Assembly: GCF_025913575.1 (NCBI RefSeq)
Contig: NZ_CP109785.1
Coordinates: 2,790,001 to 2,854,000 of the forward strand
From: Halocatena marina
GTDB lineage: Archaea > Halobacteriota > Halobacteria > Halobacteriales > Haloarculaceae
Reading direction: 5' to 3'
DNA: 64,000 bases
Below, one piece after another: positions 28,305 to 37,245 of this stretch. The notes under the pieces were generated by a model that made no database searches, was not told where the DNA came from, and was given only the letters and a program-made list of their open reading frames with translations. The translations under genes and the position numbers were made by a program. Each line of letters starts with the position of its first letter. Position 1 is the first letter of the stretch.

Positions 28305-28388
28305 AGACGCCAATAGTCAACAAATCCCTACAGCTATATTTCATGTGCAGTGGTAACACTTATCATCAGTTATCTCGTGTTATCTATC

Positions 28389-28532
28389 ATGCCACACGAC
28401 CCTGCCTCAAAGAGTAAGCCGTATTATGAGTGTGTTGACTGTGGCAAGCGCGTGATGACAGACGAGGACGGACGGCTCTGTTCTCGGTGCGGTGGGTACC
28501 TCCAAAACATCGGCGTACCGCGACAACAGTAA
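28389..28532 (+). CDS. small rubrerythrin-like zinc-ribbon protein
   Basis: The 47-residue protein has two CxxC knuckles, YYECVDCGKRV and RLCSRCGGYLQNIGVP, forming a compact zinc ribbon. Haloarchaeal homologues are annotated as rubrerythrin-like. ATG 28389 gives MPHDPASKSKPYYEC. A T-rich terminator follows 60 nt after the stop. Likely a stand-alone small gene; the partner is unknown. Confidence 0.75.
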   Translation: MPHDPASKSKPYYECVDCGKRVMTDEDGRLCSRCGGYLQNIGVPRQQ

Positions 28533-28591
28533 TCAGTCATTCATTCGCCTGTTACAGCGTCTATCATCGCTAGCTACAGTACCTACACATC

Positions 28592-28625
28592 ATTTTATTT
28601 TTATTTTTACATCTACTTTTATTTG
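28592..28625 (+). terminator. T-rich transcription terminator
   Basis: This is a run of T-stretches (CATTTTATTTTTATTTTTAC and another TTTT) on the coding strand downstream of the 28389-28532 gene. T-rich tracts of this type terminate archaeal transcription. Confidence 0.55.
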
Positions 28626-28750
28626 ATGACTATCCTCAAGCTGCGACGGGGCCGTCTGCTATTAAATAAGTGTTGTGCGTGATTGCCGTCTCAGCGACCG
28701 TGCTGTTTGCATTTTGAACAAACGGGGCCACAGATGTAGACAGAGGTTGT

Positions 28751-29311
28751 ATGAAACTACAAGACGTGAATAGACGACAGATCTCGTTTGTGTTCAGCTT
28801 AGTGTATGTGTGGGTAGTACTGCTTCATCTCGGTGCCCTCGTCTTCGAGACGTTGATCATCTACCCAGACATTTTCCACGATGTCCCTCACTCCCTCGAA
28901 GTTGCGATGGAGTTCATGGTCATCAGAGGTCCAGGAGACTTCTTCCCTCCCGTCGGTATGCTTGGGTTGCTCTCTGGCGTTGCGACCCTGATCTTCGGCT
29001 GGCGAGTGAAGTCGGCTCGTTACTGGATACTGGGGAGCGTATTGCTCATGGTAGTAGGCGAATTTCTCCTTTCTGTCATTTATTTCTGGCCCCGCAACAC
29101 GATTATGTTCACAGAGGGAACGGCTGTTCACTCCGCCGCATACCTACAGCAGACTGCTCAGGAGTTTCAGATGGGTCATTGGCTTCGGGTTGGAGCGAGT
29201 GCAGTCGCTTCGATGCTAGCATTCACCGGCTTCTTACGCCTCTATCGAGATCGGATTTCAGCACGTATCCGTAGAGAGATCTCACCGACCGATTTCCGCG
29301 AGGAGCCGTGA
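28751..29311 (+). CDS. membrane protein (DUF1772-like)
   Basis: The 186-residue protein has four hydrophobic segments (VWVVLLHLGALVFETLII near residue 20, VGMLGLLSGVATLIFGW near 70, WILGSVLLMVVGEFLLSVI near 92, and GASAVASMLAFTGFL near 150). The layout and the polar stretch between helices resemble DUF1772 proteins. Its 3' end overlaps the convergent RFC-like gene by 30 nt. Function is unknown. Confidence 0.65.
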   Translation: MKLQDVNRRQISFVFSLVYVWVVLLHLGALVFETLIIYPDIFHDVPHSLEVAMEFMVIRGPGDFFPPVGMLGLLSGVATLIFGWRVKSARYWILGSVLLMVVGEFLLSVIYFWPRNTIMFTEGTAVHSAAYLQQTAQEFQMGHWLRVGASAVASMLAFTGFLRLYRDRISARIRREISPTDFREEP

Positions 29312-30280
29312 GAGATGGAGACGGTCACTCGTTCCCTCGGTGAGATTCATGTCGACCTCGCCAGCGAGACGGTGGAACGATGCGAGCTTTCGACCCGAGT
29401 AGCGCGAGCGTGCAACCGCAAGGAGATCGGTCAACACTTCGGCTCCGCTGTAGCCTTCTTCGATGAGAAGCTCATCAAGCGTCTTCCGTGCATCCGAGAA
29501 TTCACCGTCTTCGGCAGCGGTGAGCATTTCCTCAGTCGCATCCGTCAGCTTGATCGTCCCGAGTGCTTCGTAGGCAGCAGACATCGTCACCTCCCCTGTG
29601 TCCTCGTATGTCGTTTGTGCACCGAGCATTGCTCGGCGGAGATCGCCACCAGCATAGCCTGCGACGTACTCGACACCCTCATCATTGTAGTCGACGCCTT
29701 CCGCGTCGAGTACTCGCACGAGTGCCGTCACAATCTCGTCGTGGCTTGGCGCGCGGACCGGCACGGTGAAACACCGCGAACGGATCGGCGCGATTAGTTT
29801 CGAGGGCTGGCGCGTGGCGATGACGAACTGTGTTGTCCGATAGTATTGCTCCATGACCCGGCGGAGCGCTTGCTGAAAGTCTTCGCGGATGGATTCGGCG
29901 TTATCGAGCAGTATGGTCTTGTACGTGCCCGAAACGGGAGCATAACCCGCAGATTCCTTGATCACGTGGTTGATCATGTCACGCTTTGAGAGCCGGCTCC
30001 GTCCGACGAGAAATGGGGCGAACCGGGGATCATTCTTGATCTCCGTTTTCGTCCGGGAAAACACGTCATCGATGTTCAGCTCAATGAGATCATTCTCCGG
30101 GTCGTTGTGTGCTTTTTGAGCGAGCGCGCGGACAGCAGCGGTCTTGCCAGCACCCTGTGGACCAGCAAGGATGAGGTTCATCGGCTCGTCAACAGCGAGC
30201 GTGAGCGCATCGCGTACCTGTTGCTGTGGAAGCTCCTCTACTGTCGGTAAATGCGATTCAATCCACAGCGGGGCGTCCAT
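29282..30280 (-). CDS. RFC small-subunit-like AAA+ ATPase
   Basis: The 332-residue protein is a paralogue of the clamp-loader small subunit. It has Walker A GPQGAGKT near residue 41, the ALRRVMEQY segment, and the SRC arginine-finger motif (IRSRCF). The Walker B site reads ILLDNAE where canonical RFC has LDEAD, so the glutamate expected to activate water is replaced by Asn. It probably supports PCNA loading as a second small subunit, but its ATPase activity could be impaired. ATG 30280 (MDAPLWIESHLP) is the likely start. Confidence 0.83.
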   Translation of the reverse strand: MDAPLWIESHLPTVEELPQQQVRDALTLAVDEPMNLILAGPQGAGKTAAVRALAQKAHNDPENDLIELNIDDVFSRTKTEIKNDPRFAPFLVGRSRLSKRDMINHVIKESAGYAPVSGTYKTILLDNAESIREDFQQALRRVMEQYYRTTQFVIATRQPSKLIAPIRSRCFTVPVRAPSHDEIVTALVRVLDAEGVDYNDEGVEYVAGYAGGDLRRAMLGAQTTYEDTGEVTMSAAYEALGTIKLTDATEEMLTAAEDGEFSDARKTLDELLIEEGYSGAEVLTDLLAVARSRYSGRKLASFHRLAGEVDMNLTEGTSDRLHLSRLLAEIGR

Positions 30281-30366
30281 ACACACACCTCGAACCAAAC
30301 GGGTAAGAATCGGTCGGTTCTTCGTCTCTCCATCTCACTCCAGACCGACCAGCACCCATCTGACGC

Positions 30367-30819
30367 TCACTCAAACTCAGTTTCAGTTTCGGTTTCAGTT
30401 TTGTCTTCGATATCACGCGTTGTTCGTTTGCGCCACTCGGCCGCGGTTTCGGGCGTCTCTGTTTCGAGAAGTCGATCGAGCTTTCGTTCGAACTGTTCGT
30501 CGGTGAGATCACCACGTGCGTAGCGCTCGCGGAGCGTGGAGAGAGCGTCGGTCGTCGTTGTCGAGGATTGTTGATCGGTCGCGGGACGCTCGTGTTCTGT
30601 TTCGTCCTGTGCGTCCGAGCCATTCCAATCAGAGTCATCCGTATCCGCTTCGCCCGTGAGAATAGAGATAATCGGGAGGAGAACGACGTATCCGATAATC
30701 CAAATGAGAAAGAAGTAATCGAATCCTGCAAACAGAGCGACGAATCCGCCACCGAGGATGAGGAGAGACACGATACGCGTCACATTGTCCGAAACACGTC
30801 TACGGAGGGTACTGTCCAT
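30367..30819 (-). CDS. SHOCT-domain membrane protein
   Basis: The 150-residue protein has two N-terminal transmembrane helices (residues 15-55). An acidic low-complexity linker follows, then a C-terminal SHOCT domain (LSTLRERYARGDLTDEQFERKL, cut here for length, near residue 110). It ends with a TETETETE repeat, typical haloarchaeal low complexity. SHOCT is a short helical oligomerisation module; no enzymatic role is seen. It is divergent from RNase Z. Confidence 0.75.
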   Translation of the reverse strand: MDSTLRRRVSDNVTRIVSLLILGGGFVALFAGFDYFFLIWIIGYVVLLPIISILTGEADTDDSDWNGSDAQDETEHERPATDQQSSTTTTDALSTLRERYARGDLTDEQFERKLDRLLETETPETAAEWRKRTTRDIEDKTETETETEFE

Positions 30820-30905
30820 GCTTATCCTGTTGTATCCACACGAATCGAGAAAAACCTTCGCTGGTGTTTCGAAGCGGATATCCGACCAGCACGGGGAATA
30901 GGAAT

Positions 30906-31826
30906 ATGCACGTGACGTTTCTCGGGACGAGTGGTGCCATCCCGACGACCGAACGCAACACCAGCGCAGTGTTCCTCCGACGGGCTGGCAAGCGGTTTCT
31001 CTTCGATTGCGGTGAGGGCACCCAGCGCCAGATGATGCGGTACGGGACCGGGTTCGACGTTTCGCACGTTTTTCTCACACATCTTCACGGCGATCACGTC
31101 CTCGGTCTCCCCGGACTGTGCCAGACGTGGGATTTCAACGAACGGGAGCTGCCGCTCGCAATCCACACGGCACCAGGAACGAAATCGCAGGTTGAGGCTC
31201 TCATCGGCGTCATCGGCACGCGACCCTCGTATACAGTCGCTGTTCACGAGGCCCGTCCAGGATCAGTCGTCGTTCGCGGTGACGGGTACGAAATCCGCGC
31301 GTTCGAAACTGAGCACCGGACTCGATCGGTCGGCTACGCTCTCATCGAAGACGATCGAAAGGGACGATTTGACCGTGAAAAAGCAGAGAAGCTCGGCGTT
31401 CCTGTTGGGCCGAAGTTCAGCCAACTTCACCGCGGCGAGTCTGTCGAACTGGACGACGGGAGCGTTGTCCATCCAGAGCAGGTCGTCGGTCCGTCCCGTC
31501 CGGGGCGGCGATTCGTCTACACAGGTGACACGAGACCGACAGACACGACTGTCGAAATCGCACAGGACGCCGACCTGTTGATACACGATGCGACGTTCGG
31601 GGACGACAACGCCGAGCGAGCACGACCCACAGGCCACTCAACTGCAGCCGAGGCGGCGACAGTGGCAGATCGGGCCGGAGCGAGACGACTTGCGCTCACG
31701 CACGTTTCAACCCGGTACGGCGGTCACGTCGCTCCGCTCGAACGCGAGGCTCGTGAGGTGTTCGACGGTGAACTCTACACCCCAGACGACGGAGACGAAT
31801 TCGACATCCCGTTCCCTGACGAGTAA
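30906..31826 (+). CDS. rnz: ribonuclease Z
   Basis: The 306-residue metallo-beta-lactamase-fold nuclease trims tRNA 3' trailers so CCA can be added. The zinc motif THLHGDHVLGLPG lies near residue 60. Further ligands are visible in YTGDTRPT, HDATF and ALTHVSTRY. ATG 30906 (MHVTFLGTSGAIPT) matches the family start. None of the three tRNA genes in the window encodes CCA, consistent with this enzyme's role. Confidence 0.96.
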   Translation: MHVTFLGTSGAIPTTERNTSAVFLRRAGKRFLFDCGEGTQRQMMRYGTGFDVSHVFLTHLHGDHVLGLPGLCQTWDFNERELPLAIHTAPGTKSQVEALIGVIGTRPSYTVAVHEARPGSVVVRGDGYEIRAFETEHRTRSVGYALIEDDRKGRFDREKAEKLGVPVGPKFSQLHRGESVELDDGSVVHPEQVVGPSRPGRRFVYTGDTRPTDTTVEIAQDADLLIHDATFGDDNAERARPTGHSTAAEAATVADRAGARRLALTHVSTRYGGHVAPLEREAREVFDGELYTPDDGDEFDIPFPDE

Positions 31827-31847
31827 CGCTCATTTCCCCATCAAAGA

Positions 31848-31866
31848 CGTGTGATCATTTCACACG
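31848..31866. promoter_or_regulatory. palindrome between rnz and the PhzF gene
   Basis: CGTGTGA-N5-TCACACG is a perfect 7-bp inverted repeat 41 nt upstream of the PhzF start. It could be an operator of that gene or a terminator hairpin of rnz, but no T-run follows. Confidence 0.4.
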
Positions 31867-31906
31867 GTTCGCCAATGCTTTTCATAGCTCGTAGAGAGGG
31901 CATTGT

Positions 31907-32752
31907 ATGCGCTTTCACTTGGTTGACGTGTTCGCAGAACGCGCGTACGCCGGAAACCAGCTTGCGGTCGTCGAGAGTCTCGGAGAACTGACAGAGGAGA
32001 AGATGCAGCAGATTGCTGCTGAGATGAATTACTCCGAGACGACGTTTATCGAGTCGTTCGACGAGCGAGATGTGCGAATTTTCACGCCAAACGAAGAAAT
32101 TCCGTTCGCCGGACATCCGACGCTCGGAACAGCCTCGGTAATTCAAGAGCAAACTGATGTGGACAACGAAATCGACCTTCGGCTTCCTGTTGGACGAATA
32201 CCGGTGCGAGCCGAGCGTGATGGCGATCGAGAGCACCTTTGGATGACACAACAATCACCCGAGTTCGGCGAGCGCCTCGATCCTGAAACGCTCACAGAAG
32301 TCCTCTCGCTCACGGCGGATGATCTCGGTGATGATGAAGAATATCCCATACAGGTCGTCTCGACAGGACTCCCGACGATCATTGTTCCCCTCGCACATCG
32401 AAGCGCGCTCGAACGGATCGAAATCGATCGACAAGCCTACGATTCGATGGTCGAAGACCGAGAGGCAAAGAACGTGCTCGCCTTCTGTACCGAACCGAGC
32501 GACGACGCCGACCTCGCAGTGCGTGTGTTCGCGCCATACTACGGTGTTCCCGAGGATCCGGCGACGGGAAGCTCAAACGGCTGTCTCGCAGGCTATCTCG
32601 CTTCCCACGGCGACAGCGAACGCGTGGATCTCCGTGTAAACCAAGGGCACGAGATGGGCCGCCCGTCCCGGCTCCATCTGCGTGCAGACAGCTCAGGAAC
32701 CGTCGAGATCGGTGGACGAGTGATTCCGGTCGCTCGTGGGGAGTTGGTGTAG
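31907..32752 (+). CDS. PhzF-family isomerase/epimerase
   Basis: The 281-residue protein matches the PhzF fold, which catalyses isomerisations on small acids. The family start FHLVDVFAERAYAGNQLAVV and motif MNYSETTFIES (catalytic Glu) are visible near residue 45. The C-terminal signature DPATGSSNGCLAGYL lies near residue 220. It probably has a housekeeping isomerase role; the substrate is unknown. The palindrome 41 nt upstream may regulate it. Confidence 0.9.
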   Translation: MRFHLVDVFAERAYAGNQLAVVESLGELTEEKMQQIAAEMNYSETTFIESFDERDVRIFTPNEEIPFAGHPTLGTASVIQEQTDVDNEIDLRLPVGRIPVRAERDGDREHLWMTQQSPEFGERLDPETLTEVLSLTADDLGDDEEYPIQVVSTGLPTIIVPLAHRSALERIEIDRQAYDSMVEDREAKNVLAFCTEPSDDADLAVRVFAPYYGVPEDPATGSSNGCLAGYLASHGDSERVDLRVNQGHEMGRPSRLHLRADSSGTVEIGGRVIPVARGELV

Positions 32753-33057
32753 AACCAATTTCCAGACATTTCTATCGTGATAGTGGCATGATCGAATGTG
32801 CGTACCGGGAGCGATGTCGACCGACACGATCCCGTATTCATCACAAGAGAGAAACGAGACGGCAAGCGCGTTTCAGTGGGGTAGTCCTGCAATTACTCTG
32901 CAACGACGCCTGTTTGCACAGGTACATCGAGGCTGAGGAGTGTACGGGGTGTCGTGCGAACTCGACAGGAAAGAATCATCCATTCGATTCAATTATATAT
33001 CAATCGTCCAGTTCGCAGTCCACCACACAGACTGATACCCGATGACGCCATGGATTT
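32753..33057. other. intergenic region before the DUF460 gene
   Basis: This 305-nt stretch contains one tentative small cysteine-containing reading frame (listed separately) and an AT-rich ATTATATATC element near 33000. That element could be the DUF460 gene TATA box. Nothing else is supported. Confidence 0.4.
32788..33045 (+). CDS. possible small cysteine-containing protein
   Basis: This is an 85-residue reading frame with cysteines spaced C-x5-C (ECAYRERC), C-x3-C (CNDAC) and C-x2-C (CTGC), which could form a zinc site. The sequence is basic, unlike the acidic neighbours, and serine/threonine-rich at its end, so it may not be translated. The same stretch holds an overlapping minus-strand frame without cysteines. 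Confidence 0.3.
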   Translation: MIECAYRERCRPTRSRIHHKRETRRQARFSGVVLQLLCNDACLHRYIEAEECTGCRANSTGKNHPFDSIIYQSSSSQSTTQTDTR

Positions 33058-35079
33058 ATGCCCGTCGTATACCTAGCAAACGGTGTGAATACCCGCGCGG
33101 ATGCACTTGATGCGGTCGTGTTCGGGGTTGACATCCAGAGTGGCGACGTGCGTGGGGATGCCCCATCCTACGCGGTTGTCGCATTCGACGGCGAGCAAAT
33201 TGACCGTGATGTCGTCTCGTTTCGCAAGCTCCGTCGACTCATCGAACGCGAAGAGCCAGCACTGATCGCGACGGACAACATGTACGAACTCGCGTCCGAT
33301 AAGGACGCGCTCATTCGGTTTCTCCGCGAGCTACCCGCAGGCACGAGGCTCGTACAAGTAACGGGCGCACAGCGCCCCGAGCCACTCTCTCGGGTTGCCT
33401 CTCGTCATGGGGTTTCGTACGGAAAGCAGCCCATGAAAGAAGCCGAGGCTGCAGCCCGTCTTGCTGCCGCGAACGTCGGCTACGTGGTGAGTGCGTTTTC
33501 GGATACGACGACTGTAAAGGTCGCTCGTGGCCGCTCGACCGGTAAGGGAGGCTGGAGTGAGGACCGCTATACGCGACGCATTCATGGCGCAGTCAAGACC
33601 ACGTCTCGGGAGGTCGAAACGAGCCTGAAAGAGGCCGGACTCGACTTCGAGGTCGAACGGACCGAAAAGTATGGGGGCCTGTCTCGTGCGATGTTTGCCG
33701 TCGAAGCACCACCAGCAAAAATTCCGGTCTCACGGATGCGTTCGGGCGATGTGCGCATCGAAATCGAACGCGAACAGCGCGATGGAATCGAGTTCCAGCC
33801 GCTTGCAAAGCGGCGCGATCACATTCTCGTCGGAATCGATCCCGGAACGACAACCGCAGTGGCCATCGTCGACCTCGGTGGAACAGTGCTCGACGTGCTT
33901 TCGACACGCACTGCAGACACTGCAAGCGTCACCAAGTGGATCATCGAACGCGGCCAACCAATCGTCGTTGCAGCGGACGTGACGCCCATTCCCGAGACGG
34001 TCGAGAAGATCCGCCGGAGCTTCGATGCCGCTGCGTGGACTCCCGAGCGTGATCTTCCGATTGACAGAAAACAGCATCGCACACGAGAAGCGGGCTACGA
34101 CAACGATCACGAACGGGACGCAATGGCGGCTGCGCTGTTTGCGTTCGACGACCACGAGGACCAGTTCGAACGCATCGCAAAGAAAGTGCCACCGCAACTG
34201 AATCGTGGCGAGGTGACCGCACGAGTCGTCGCAGGCGATGAGTCTGTCGAAGCAGTCGTCTCGGATCTGACCGAAGACGATGATACCGAATCTGAGTCCG
34301 AAACACACGAACCGCGCGAACCGTCTCCCGAAGAGAAGCAGATTAAACGACTGAAAGAGCGTATTACTCGGCTCGAATCGCACATCGAGACGCTCGAAGA
34401 AACGATCTCATCGAAGGATGAGCGCATCGACGAGTACGAACAAGAGCTGAGCGATGCCCGACGGGAGGAGCGACGAGAAGCAAGAGAGCGACGCGAGGTC
34501 GTCAGACTCGAACGGAAAACAAAGCAGTTCGAGCGAACGATCGAAGAACAGCGCGAATCGATTCAGTCACTAGAAGATAAACTCGAACGACTCAAAGAAC
34601 TCTGGAAAATCGATCACTCGAACTTCGCCGATGTCTCGGAAGAAAAGAAAGGTCTCGTTCCGGTGAAGGTAATTGAGCAGTTCACGAGCCGATCGATCGA
34701 AGACGCTGATGATCGCTTCGGACTCGTTTCTGGTGACGTCATTCTCCTCCGAGACGCAAGCGGTGCGGGAAAGAGTACCGCAGAACTGCTTGCTGCGTGC
34801 GACCCTCGCGTCGTCCTCCGGAAAGGTGGGCTGAGCGATATCGCTGACGATGTACTATTCGAACACGAAATTCCGATCGCACCGGCCGACGGTGTGACGA
34901 TCCAAGAGATAGACGAACTCGCTGTTGCACGAGAACGCGAAGTCGAATCGGCTATCGATGGTTGGCGTGAACGGGCAGCAGAACGCCGGCGTGACCAGAA
35001 ATCGGAACTAGTCGATAAGCTCATCAGCGAACACCGTGCAGACCACGATCCCGAGCGCGGCGAATCGACCAGCGGATAA
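33058..35079 (+). CDS. DUF460 protein (RNase H-fold putative nuclease with coiled coil)
   Basis: The 673-residue protein belongs to an archaeal DUF460 family. Near residue 260 the segment VGIDPGTTTAVAIVDL resembles the first strand of RuvC/RNase H-fold enzymes, with an aspartate in place for metal binding. A second aspartate lies in the segment AGYDNDHERDAMAAAL near residue 350. Residues about 420-530 form a long charged coiled coil (ERITRLESHIETLEETI onward). A role as nuclease or junction-binding protein is inferred; no partner is nearby. The start ATG 33058 follows an AT-rich promoter region. Confidence 0.88.
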   Translation: MPVVYLANGVNTRADALDAVVFGVDIQSGDVRGDAPSYAVVAFDGEQIDRDVVSFRKLRRLIEREEPALIATDNMYELASDKDALIRFLRELPAGTRLVQVTGAQRPEPLSRVASRHGVSYGKQPMKEAEAAARLAAANVGYVVSAFSDTTTVKVARGRSTGKGGWSEDRYTRRIHGAVKTTSREVETSLKEAGLDFEVERTEKYGGLSRAMFAVEAPPAKIPVSRMRSGDVRIEIEREQRDGIEFQPLAKRRDHILVGIDPGTTTAVAIVDLGGTVLDVLSTRTADTASVTKWIIERGQPIVVAADVTPIPETVEKIRRSFDAAAWTPERDLPIDRKQHRTREAGYDNDHERDAMAAALFAFDDHEDQFERIAKKVPPQLNRGEVTARVVAGDESVEAVVSDLTEDDDTESESETHEPREPSPEEKQIKRLKERITRLESHIETLEETISSKDERIDEYEQELSDARREERREARERREVVRLERKTKQFERTIEEQRESIQSLEDKLERLKELWKIDHSNFADVSEEKKGLVPVKVIEQFTSRSIEDADDRFGLVSGDVILLRDASGAGKSTAELLAACDPRVVLRKGGLSDIADDVLFEHEIPIAPADGVTIQEIDELAVAREREVESAIDGWRERAAERRRDQKSELVDKLISEHRADHDPERGESTSG

Positions 35080-35082
35080 ATT

Positions 35083-35271
35083 TCAGAGCATCCCACCCAT
35101 TCCTAGTGCGTTCAGTGCGAATTTGAGCAGGCTATGAACGATGAGACCAACGCCAACAAGCACGAGCACGAGACCACCAGCGATCATCGGATTGGCGAGT
35201 GCGATCAGCGCAAGTCCACTAAGTATCACAAGCACACCGACGATACCGCTACGGCCGAGTTTGTCGATCAT
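35083..35271 (-). CDS. small membrane protein
   Basis: The 62-residue protein has a short polar N-terminus and two hydrophobic helices (IVGVLVILSGLALIALA and AGGLVLVLVGVGLIVHSLL). It resembles small haloarchaeal integral membrane proteins of a conserved DUF type. It is convergent with the DUF460 gene, with only 3 nt between the stops. No function is assigned. Confidence 0.7.
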   Translation of the reverse strand: MIDKLGRSGIVGVLVILSGLALIALANPMIAGGLVLVLVGVGLIVHSLLKFALNALGMGGML

Positions 35272-35336
35272 ACCACACGTACTAATGAAATTCGGATAAA
35301 ACCTGAGAAACGACTCGGAGAAATCCCAGAACTGCC

Positions 35337-36404
35337 TTAGAACTCAGTACAGACAGGGATACCGACAGTGTCGTACTCACCCATCGAAGCGACCATGTCC
35401 GGCACGTCCTCGAGTGAAATTGTTTCGCTGACGATCTTCCCGGGATTGATCGTCCCTGCTTCCATCATACTGAAAATCTCGTCGTATTCGTGCGGTGGCA
35501 TTCCATACGACCCGTAGAACTCCCGTTCATCGTAGACCATCGTATCGACGGGCAGCGATACCTCGCCTTCCTCTTCGGAGGTCGTGAGCCCGATCTGGAG
35601 GTGTTGACCACCCTTACAGAGAGAGTTAACCGAGTTTCGACAAGTTTCGGCGATACCGAGCGCATCGACGCTCACCTCAACGCCACGGCTGTTTGGGGTG
35701 AACGCTTTGACCGACTGTGGCACGTCCTTAACTTCAGAGACGTTGACTGTTTCCTCCGCACCGAGTTCTTCGGCCATCTCAAGGCTGCGATCGTCGAGAT
35801 CGATCGCAATGACCCGACCACCGAGCGCGTTCGCGGTCATGATCGCTGAGAGACCAACACCACCACAGCCGTGCACTGCAACCGTATCGCCGGGATCGAC
35901 ACTGACTCGATGGGCAATACCATGGAAGGCGGTCGCAAATCGGCAGCCGAGACCGGCAACGTCGACTGCATCAAGCCCATCGGGTACCGCGATAGCGTTC
36001 TGGTCTGCAACACGCACCGGGAACTCTTCTGCGTATGCCCCAGACTGAAACGGGAGAAAACCCATCGGAACTGACCGCTTGCAGATGTTCGCACGGCCGC
36101 TCATGCAGTGACGGCACGTCCCGTCGCTCATGTTGAACGGAGCGGTAATACGATCGCCTTCTCGAACGTTCTCGACCTCATCACCGACTTCGACGACAGT
36201 CCCACACGGCTCGTGTCCAAAAACGAGTCCGGGTGTCATCATCAGGCCGATCCAGCTCCAATCACCCTTCCATGCGTGCCAATCAGAGCGACAGACACCA
36301 CACGCCTCTGTTTCGACGACGATGCCGTCGTCGTCGCAGTCGGGACGGTCGACTTCCTCGACCGTCATCGGTTCCTCAGGACCCTGAAAGACCACTGCTT
36401 TCAT
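35337..36404 (-). CDS. zinc-dependent alcohol dehydrogenase family protein
   Basis: The 355-residue enzyme is a medium-chain dehydrogenase. The catalytic zinc ligands are visible in ACGVCRSDWH (residues 33-42) and GHEPCGTVVEVG near residue 63. The nucleotide-binding motif is VAVHGCGGVGLSAIM near residue 176. The structural-zinc lobe reads SDGTCRHCMSGRANIC, where Asp replaces the first cysteine; Asp can still bind zinc. ATG 36404 gives MKAVVFQGPEEPM. A palindromic site and a TATA element lie directly upstream. Confidence 0.92.
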   Translation of the reverse strand: MKAVVFQGPEEPMTVEEVDRPDCDDDGIVVETEACGVCRSDWHAWKGDWSWIGLMMTPGLVFGHEPCGTVVEVGDEVENVREGDRITAPFNMSDGTCRHCMSGRANICKRSVPMGFLPFQSGAYAEEFPVRVADQNAIAVPDGLDAVDVAGLGCRFATAFHGIAHRVSVDPGDTVAVHGCGGVGLSAIMTANALGGRVIAIDLDDRSLEMAEELGAEETVNVSEVKDVPQSVKAFTPNSRGVEVSVDALGIAETCRNSVNSLCKGGQHLQIGLTTSEEEGEVSLPVDTMVYDEREFYGSYGMPPHEYDEIFSMMEAGTINPGKIVSETISLEDVPDMVASMGEYDTVGIPVCTEF

Positions 36405-36442
36405 TGCGGACGTATTCACCACGTACATCCGTATAAATCATT

Positions 36443-36462
36443 GGTGTAGAATATCATACACC
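36443..36462. promoter_or_regulatory. 20-bp palindromic operator candidate (copy 2)
   Basis: On the minus strand the site reads GGTGTATGATATTCTACACC, an inverted repeat with 6-bp arms and 8-bp spacer. It ends 4 nt before ATTTATAC, the likely TATA box of the alcohol dehydrogenase. It shares GGTGTATGA and TACACC with copy 1 at 16894-16913, with the same distance to the TATA element. Confidence 0.6.
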
Positions 36463-36545
36463 GTGCTGCTCCGGTCGAGCGTTTATGCGATTATTGAAGC
36501 GAGCGCTGGGACATTCCAGAGACGTTCGCCGCGCGACCCACGTAA

Positions 36546-37064
36546 CTACAGCAGTCGATATCGCCCACCACTCTCGGTTACCTCCCCGTATCGGACGAGT
36601 TTATCGATGCTCTTCTCGACGTAATCGGCAGATACGCCCGCGCTGTCTGCGTATTCGGCGATCTCCTCTCGTGTCGGGTGATCGAGTTCACGGAGCGCAT
36701 CGAGGACAACTTCCTTCTGACTCCTGCTTGCTCCGGTTCCAGTTGTGAGTCGTTCGCCCGCGTCCGCGATCGATGCAGGATCGAGACCCGCGTGTTCGAG
36801 ATACTCTTCTGTACCCACGACCGCCTCGTCGGTTTCGAGTTCGGCGAATTCATCGATCTCAGCGTACGCTTCCCCGTGACCGCTTTGCTCGGCGAACAGC
36901 CGGGCACGAATCTCGCGGGCAGCGTCGATCTCCTCGGACTGGTAGAACGTCCGCAGCTTCTTGAATTTCGTTTGGCGACCACAACGGGGACACTGTGTCG
37001 TCTCCGGTCGGTCCTCGACAATCTTGAGCGCCGAACACTCCGGACAGCCGACCACGCTGTACAT
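36546..37064 (-). CDS. DUF5817-type zinc-ribbon/winged-helix protein
   Basis: The 172-residue protein begins with a zinc ribbon (CPECSALKIV ... CPRCGRQTKF, residues 7-32). A helical stretch follows (RTFYQSEEIDAAREIRARLF), then a C-terminal winged-helix-like domain (DALRELDHPTREEIAEYAD, residues 122-170). The combination matches a haloarchaeal DUF5817 family and suggests nucleic-acid binding. It is divergent from the alcohol dehydrogenase region and downstream of icd on the same strand. Confidence 0.8.
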   Translation of the reverse strand: MYSVVGCPECSALKIVEDRPETTQCPRCGRQTKFKKLRTFYQSEEIDAAREIRARLFAEQSGHGEAYAEIDEFAELETDEAVVGTEEYLEHAGLDPASIADAGERLTTGTGASRSQKEVVLDALRELDHPTREEIAEYADSAGVSADYVEKSIDKLVRYGEVTESGGRYRLL

Positions 37065-37245
37065 ACCCTCACGTTCGAGAATCCAGTACTTAAATCATCG
37101 AATCGTGCGACAGCATCACGTCCTATCTATGAGACGAGGAGAGTCGAAGTACTAAAAGAGAGAAAAGGGAGAGGGAGAAAGATGATTCCAAGTTGAGAGA
37201 TGATGGGTGGAATCAATAGAGTGTTGACTTATTCGTAGATCGCCT

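Noticed and set aside
35490..35849. 119-codon plus-strand frame inside the alcohol dehydrogenase gene
   Set aside because: A shadow of the dehydrogenase coding strand; no support as a gene.
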